From assembly GCA_902793635.1 (NCBI GenBank), contig CADBEA010000006.1, positions 1 through 64,000 on the forward strand: a stretch of 64,000 nt of DNA. The letters run 5' to 3'. The position numbers and the translations under genes are program-made. This DNA comes from an uncultured Erysipelotrichaceae bacterium (GTDB taxonomy: Bacteria > Bacillota_I > Bacilli_A > Erysipelotrichales > Erysipelotrichaceae). The notes beneath the pieces were generated by a model. The model ran no database searches, was not told where the DNA came from, and saw only the letters and a list, made by a program, of their open reading frames with translations. Each line of letters starts with the position of its first letter. Position 1 is the first letter of the stretch. Shown here one piece after another: positions 60,134-64,000 of this stretch.

Positions 60134-60940
60134 TCAGGCGGGAATGACGCTGATGATGTATTCCATATCTGCTTCCTGTCTGTCAGGAAGCTTTTCGGTT
60201 CTGTATTCCTGTCCCTTCTCATCCAGGACGGCACAGAAATGACACAGGGCAATGCCCATGTCCGTCTTCTGCATGTCCGGGCTTCCGGAGGCCTTTAATG
60301 ACCGTTTCAGGAAGAAATGGAAACCGGCATCGTCATGAATGATACGCCATGGCTGATGATTGACTGCCGAAGGTGCCAGCCGCACTGCCTCCACGGCATC
60401 GCAGTATGTTTCATGATCGAGGGCTATATTCCTGACGGAACGCTCGCTGTAGATCTCTTCCGTTTTCAGGCGTTCATCGGCCTTGATGCCTTTGCGCATC
60501 AGACTTTCGCGCAGACTCATTTTGTCAGCCGGAAAGCCGACGGGAGTGACGGCGATCATCACTTCGTCAACCTTGATGCCGGCAGCCTTTTCAAAGGCGT
60601 CACGGTCCATGGTGCCGCCGATCCATACCGTTCCGACGCCGATGCCCGTAAGATACAGGATCAGATCCTCACCGGCATATCCGGCCGCAAGGTCGGCATT
60701 CTCTCCCTTTTTCGCACAGATTGCAAGATACTGTGATGCGCCTCTGATGACCGGTGAAGAAAGATGCGAGGCACCTGCATTCAGAAGCCGGAAAGATACC
60801 CTGCCTCCGAACGGCTCGTGAATGGAAGCCACGCGGCTGCGGATGCTGTCCAGCATTTCTTTGCCCAGCGGTTCGTTTTTGTATGTTCTGACACTTCTTC
60901 TTTCCTGTGCCAGCTGCAGAACGGTTTTCTTTTCTGTCAT
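60134..60940 (-). CDS. Nitroreductase-family protein (TM1586-like)
   Basis: A 268-residue protein with two nitroreductase-like halves, as in TM1586-type putative nitroreductases. The N-terminal RRSVRTY and the mid-protein YLTGIGVGTVWIGG occupy flavin-contact positions. The C-terminal half has LAPSAVNHQPWRI, the second APS-x-x-N-x-Q-like loop, and MGIALCHF. The substrate is unknown. It lies between a GNAT gene and the unrecognised gene, with short gaps on both sides. Confidence 0.85.
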   Translation of the reverse strand: MTEKKTVLQLAQERRSVRTYKNEPLGKEMLDSIRSRVASIHEPFGGRVSFRLLNAGASHLSSPVIRGASQYLAICAKKGENADLAAGYAGEDLILYLTGIGVGTVWIGGTMDRDAFEKAAGIKVDEVMIAVTPVGFPADKMSLRESLMRKGIKADERLKTEEIYSERSVRNIALDHETYCDAVEAVRLAPSAVNHQPWRIIHDDAGFHFFLKRSLKASGSPDMQKTDMGIALCHFCAVLDEKGQEYRTEKLPDRQEADMEYIISVIPA

Positions 60941-60949
60941 GATCTCTCC

Positions 60950-61423
60950 TTATCCGATCTCCCGGCGGTAACAGAGCAGCTTTCCGTCTGTTCCGCTGAG
61001 GACAAATCCGCTGTGTTCCGCCAGTCTGACAGTTGCCTGCTGACAGCGGTCGCATTCGATGATCAGCTTCCTGATTCCCTTTTCTGCCGCAAAGGATACT
61101 GCGGCCTGTGTCAGTTCCGACGCATATCCCCGGTGCCAGACATCCTTTTTCAGGATCCATCCCAGTTCATATCCGTTTTCGTCCCAGGGATGGAAGATCA
61201 GATGGCCGGCAAGGTTTCCGCTTTCCTTTTCCTGTATGGCATAGATGCGCGGCTGTCTGAGAAAGGCATTGGTATTCAGAAATTCCTCGATCTGATTATG
61301 GTCAAACGGTTCTTCGATCCAGCGCATGACCTCCGGATCGGACAGCCATGATTCACACGCTGCCGTATCGAAGCTGCAGAAGTGCCGCACTGTCAGACGA
61401 TCTGTATCAAACAGTGTCTTCAC
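60950..61423 (-). CDS. GNAT acetyltransferase, RimJ/RimL-like
   Basis: A 157-residue acetyltransferase of the Acetyltransf_3 type. ETDRL-like opening FDTDRLTVRHF, acetyl-CoA motif HRGYASELTQAAVSFAA and the C-terminal ECDRCQQATVRLAEHSGF are diagnostic. Possible targets are ribosomal protein N-termini or small amines. It overlaps the SGNH hydrolase gene by 4 bp. Confidence 0.9.
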   Translation of the reverse strand: MKTLFDTDRLTVRHFCSFDTAACESWLSDPEVMRWIEEPFDHNQIEEFLNTNAFLRQPRIYAIQEKESGNLAGHLIFHPWDENGYELGWILKKDVWHRGYASELTQAAVSFAAEKGIRKLIIECDRCQQATVRLAEHSGFVLSGTDGKLLCYRREIG

Positions 61424-62577
61424 TTCAGAAGTTCCTCGGGAACGGCATATGCCATGGCCTTGTATCCTTCTTCCGAAGGATGCAGATGGTCGCCGCTGTC
61501 ATATTCGCTGCGGAAAGCGGCAGGATGTTCCGGATCCCTGACGGCCAGGTCGAAATCGACGCATCCGTCAAGAAGCTCGGTGGTTCTGAGCCAGTCATTG
61601 AACTCGTTCTTGAGATCTTCACGGAACGGTTCATAGGTGCGCCAGCCGTAAATCGGAATCAGGGTGCCACCCCAGACCGACATGCCTCTGTCTCTTGCGA
61701 CCTTAATATAGTAATCGGAAAAGCCCCTGCTTATATCTTCAGCTGTGGGCAGATCACTCCAGGGGCGGAAGATGTTCACATCGGTTCCGACCGGATGAAT
61801 GATGTCATTGATGCCGTGCTGGATCAGCACCGTATCGGCGCCGGCCGTATTGATTTCCAGAGGGAAGCGGGTTTCGCCCTTGATGCCGTAGGCCTTGTAG
61901 GTGATGCAGCTGTATTCCCTCAGAATCCTGGTGCCGCTGACAGCCCGGCGGATGATCGAAACATCATGCCAGCCGTTCTCCCGGCATCTTTTTGTCAGCC
62001 AGTCCGGCCAGGACTGGGCGGTAATGGAATCGCCGTAGCAGATCAGGGCATGATTCTTTTCTTCGGTCAGGATATCGACGGTATTGAGGAAATAAAACCA
62101 GTTGGTATGACGGGACAGATCATCATCAAAGTCTTCTTCGTACATCGCGTTTCCGTAGGCATAATAGCCGCGTGAGAGCGGTCCGGTGATCAGAACTCCC
62201 GAATTCATGTCGGTATAGTCTTCCAGATACAGGGAGACACTGATCCAGCTGCCGGCAGCGATATCGGCATGAATGACATCGCTTTCGATTTCCTCGCCCG
62301 GCTGAATCGTGATCGTTCTGTTTCCGTCCTTTGTGATATCAATGATGCTGCCGGTATCGACCGAGCGTCTTCCCCCGCCCCTGGCAAAGCAGGCCCGGAA
62401 GGAAACCGGATCGTTTCCGGTCAGATTGGAGAAACGGAAACGGAGGGCATTTCCGTCAAAGCACATGAACAGCGGATAGCGGAAGGTTACATCCTTCGTA
62501 TAGCGCAGTTCGGTCTGTTCGCGGATCGATGTGGCATTGCCCCAGCAGGCAACCCATTTTGTATACTTACTTTCCAT
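61420..62577 (-). CDS. SGNH/GDSL hydrolase
   Basis: A 385-residue esterase. An N-terminal beta-sandwich-like region (about 1-165) precedes the SGNH domain. Block I is CYGDSITAQS, block III is LIQHGINDI and block V is SGDHLHPSEEGY with the catalytic Asp and His. No signal peptide is visible, so it is probably cytoplasmic and deacetylates sugars or small esters. The ATG at 62577 has GAGG upstream; the frame extends 15 codons further, probably untranslated. Confidence 0.88.
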   Translation of the reverse strand: MESKYTKWVACWGNATSIREQTELRYTKDVTFRYPLFMCFDGNALRFRFSNLTGNDPVSFRACFARGGGRRSVDTGSIIDITKDGNRTITIQPGEEIESDVIHADIAAGSWISVSLYLEDYTDMNSGVLITGPLSRGYYAYGNAMYEEDFDDDLSRHTNWFYFLNTVDILTEEKNHALICYGDSITAQSWPDWLTKRCRENGWHDVSIIRRAVSGTRILREYSCITYKAYGIKGETRFPLEINTAGADTVLIQHGINDIIHPVGTDVNIFRPWSDLPTAEDISRGFSDYYIKVARDRGMSVWGGTLIPIYGWRTYEPFREDLKNEFNDWLRTTELLDGCVDFDLAVRDPEHPAAFRSEYDSGDHLHPSEEGYKAMAYAVPEELLK

Positions 62578-62599
62578 ATTGTTTTCCTCAGCAGCATCC

Positions 62600-62608
62600 A
62601 TTGTAACA
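62600..62608 (-). promoter_or_regulatory. Possible promoter of the SGNH-GNAT-nitroreductase unit
   Basis: TGTTACAAT on the minus strand, a near-consensus extended -10, 23 bases before the ATG and just after the upstream terminator. No -35 box is seen. Confidence 0.4.
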
Positions 62609-62639
62609 TCAGACACGGACAATGCGGTGATAATGCCGT

Positions 62640-62665
62640 AAAAAAAGCGGCTTCAGAGAGCCGCT
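62640..62665 (-). terminator. Anion transporter gene terminator
   Basis: Minus-strand AGCGGCT-CTCTGA-AGCCGCT followed by TTTTTT. Confidence 0.9.
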
Positions 62666-62668
62666 CAG

Positions 62669-63934
62669 TCATGCATATAACAGCCAGACCAGAATACTTC
62701 CGCTCAGCACGGCTGTCAGTGTAAACGGAATGCCGATGCGCAGGAAATCCTTTGTCGACACCGTGTGGCCTTCCTTCTGCAGAATGCCGATGGCCGTGAT
62801 GTTGGCACTGGCGCCGACCGGCGTGATATTGCCGCCGAGTGTGGCACCGATCAGCAGACCGAAATAGAACAGATACGGTTCCATGCCCATGGCAGCCGAG
62901 ATGCCCTTGACGACCGGCAGCATTGTCGCAACATAGGGAATGTTGTCGACAAATGCCGAGACAGCCACCGATACAGTGACGATCAGCACATACATCAGCA
63001 GCCGGGAACCGCCGCCGATCCTGACAAACAGTCCGGCAACGGCGTCAATGACACCGGCTTCGGTGATGCCGCCGATGACAATGAACAGGCCGGTCAGAAG
63101 CAGAAGCGTTTCATAGTCCACCGACTTCAGAACCCGCATGAGCGGATCGGTGCTTTTTTCACGGATCATGGCCGCTGCCGTTCCCAGAACCGCAAATGCC
63201 ATGCAGATCATGCCGTTGGTCAGTTCCGGCTTGTTTTCAAACTGGGAAGCGGCGATCAGCGAAAGAATGACGCCGGCAAGCAGTGCCGTCGGAATATAAT
63301 CCTTCACTTCCGTTTTCTGATCAGACTGTATCTTTCCGGTTTCCTTTCGGAACAGATACAGCAGCACCGGCACGGTCAGAAGTGCTCCGGCTTCCACCAC
63401 GAAGAACAGTCCGGGACGGCCGTGAAACCAGAAGAAGTCATTGAAGCTCATATTGGCATAGGAGCCGAGCAGGATGCTGGTGGTATCCCCTACCAGTGTG
63501 GCAGCACCCTGCAGATTGGACGAAACGGCAATAGAAATCAGAACCGGTACGGGATCGGTTCTGATCTGTTTTGAAACAGCAAGTCCGAGCGGTGCCACCA
63601 TCAGAACGGTGGCAACATTGTCGACAAAAGCGGAGATGAGACCGGCAAACAGGCTCAGTGCCACAACTGCCCATCTTACATCCGGGACCAGCTTCATCAG
63701 CTTTTCAGCCATCAGTGCCGGCATTTTTGATTCAATGAACAGTTCAACCACTGCCATTGTGCCGGCAATCATCAGGATGACATTCCAGTTCACCGTTTCC
63801 GCCACCTTGCCGATCGGCAGGATTCCGAGAACGACGAACAGCAATGCAGCGGACAATGCAATCTTCCAGCGGTGCTGCGGCAGTGTCAGCAGCAGCACAT
63901 ACATGACTGCAAAGAGGATGAGTGCAGTTGTCAT
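62669..63934 (-). CDS. SLC13/ArsB-NhaD superfamily anion transporter
   Basis: A 421-residue polytopic protein with about eleven helices in two repeats. Each repeat has the superfamily motif: SAFVDNVATVLMVAPLG in the first half and SAFVDNIPYVATMLPV in the second, with GGNITPVGASANITA near the end. Relatives move arsenite, sodium/protons, citrate or dicarboxylates; the substrate here is not evident. It starts four bases after the stop of a gene entering from the right edge, so it is probably the second gene of that unit. Confidence 0.88.
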   Translation of the reverse strand: MTTALILFAVMYVLLLTLPQHRWKIALSAALLFVVLGILPIGKVAETVNWNVILMIAGTMAVVELFIESKMPALMAEKLMKLVPDVRWAVVALSLFAGLISAFVDNVATVLMVAPLGLAVSKQIRTDPVPVLISIAVSSNLQGAATLVGDTTSILLGSYANMSFNDFFWFHGRPGLFFVVEAGALLTVPVLLYLFRKETGKIQSDQKTEVKDYIPTALLAGVILSLIAASQFENKPELTNGMICMAFAVLGTAAAMIREKSTDPLMRVLKSVDYETLLLLTGLFIVIGGITEAGVIDAVAGLFVRIGGGSRLLMYVLIVTVSVAVSAFVDNIPYVATMLPVVKGISAAMGMEPYLFYFGLLIGATLGGNITPVGASANITAIGILQKEGHTVSTKDFLRIGIPFTLTAVLSGSILVWLLYA

Positions 63935-63937
63935 AGA

Positions 63938-64000
63938 TCAGGCAATCACCTCATCATCCGAGAGATCACTGGTCTTGCCGGTAACGGCGCCCTTGCCGAC
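63938..64000 (-). CDS. 3' end of a leftward gene entering from the right edge
   Basis: Twenty in-frame codons (V-G-K-G-A-V-T-G-K-T-S-D-L-S-D-D-E-V-I-A) followed by TGA, with the transporter ATG three bases further on. The frame is open to the window edge. The tail does not identify a family; tight coupling suggests a role linked to the transported anion. Confidence 0.55.
   Translation of the reverse strand, partial: VGKGAVTGKTSDLSDDEVIA

Noticed and set aside
1-64000. CRISPR arrays, tRNA or rRNA genes, insertion sequences, prophage or attachment sites
   Set aside because: No regularly spaced repeats, cloverleaf-type genes, transposase or integrase frames, or flanking direct repeats were seen. 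Detection was by eye, so a dedicated tRNA scan would be the deciding check.

Overview
This window looks like a chromosomal, housekeeping-rich segment of a low-to-moderate GC Gram-positive bacterium (Bacillota), most likely an anaerobic member of the Erysipelotrichia. That placement is inferred from gene content, not from a marker search. Supporting points are pyruvate:ferredoxin oxidoreductase, a SufCDSUB iron-sulfur operon, MurT/GatD peptidoglycan amidation, PrkC/PrpC signalling with PASTA repeats, a T-box hisS-aspS operon, fused SecDF preceded by comN, and ylbM/yceD/rpmF synteny. Almost every base is coding. No rRNA, tRNA, CRISPR array, prophage or insertion sequence was seen.

Layout. 0-3 kb: a double-glycine-leader small protein, ftsZ and a divergent ftsA, all leftward. 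3-12.4 kb: rpmB rightward, then a tightly overlapping leftward operon priA-rsmB-rlmN-prpC-prkC-rsgA-rpe-thiN (replication restart, rRNA modification, Ser/Thr phospho-signalling, ribosome assembly). 12.5-15.5 kb: proC, a GNAT enzyme, an unannotated 34-residue small ORF, a HAD phosphatase and fthC. 15.4-20.2 kb: sufC-D-S-U-B from a promoter with a 21-bp dyad. 20.3-23.5 kb: two secreted foldase-like proteins, a nitroreductase and a HIT protein. 23.5-30.8 kb: a leftward envelope and repair cluster (LafB-, LafC- and LafA-like glycolipid genes, recX, yhaM, murT, gatD). 30.9-34.5 kb: pyruvate:ferredoxin oxidoreductase. 34.6-38.4 kb: yneF, a probable 6S-like RNA, then hisS-aspS under a T-box. 38.4-46.2 kb: rsh, apt, recJ, a HAD phosphatase, secDF and comN. 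46.2-52 kb: a truncated dcw cluster (mraZ-rsmH-ftsL-ftsI-mraY) followed by yceD-rpmF. 52-59 kb: a hydrolase, tmcAL, an ECF S-component, an FmdE-like protein, a GNAT/pyrophosphatase-like fusion, an SseB-like protein, rhomboid and htrA. 59-64 kb: a less conserved leftward block (unknown 280-aa protein, nitroreductase, GNAT, SGNH hydrolase, anion transporter, end of another gene).

Functional themes. Division and wall synthesis dominate: ftsZ/ftsA, mraZ-mraY, the PASTA kinase and phosphatase, MurT/GatD and the glycolipid module. Envelope proteostasis is the second theme (SecDF, foldases, HtrA, rhomboid). Several regulatory elements can be read directly from the sequence: a T-box whose specifier region reads GACAC (Asp GAC overlapping His CAC), three 10-bp-spaced TGG repeats before mraZ, the suf dyad, mirror-image divergent promoters at 57.2 kb, and two promoters predicted to make leaderless mRNAs.

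The strongest candidates for something unusual are the FtsA with eroded nucleotide-binding motifs, the GG-leader protein beside ftsZ, the GNAT/pyrophosphatase-like fusion, the dual-specifier T-box and the orphan 280-residue protein. I did not find a clear multi-gene system that is wholly new.
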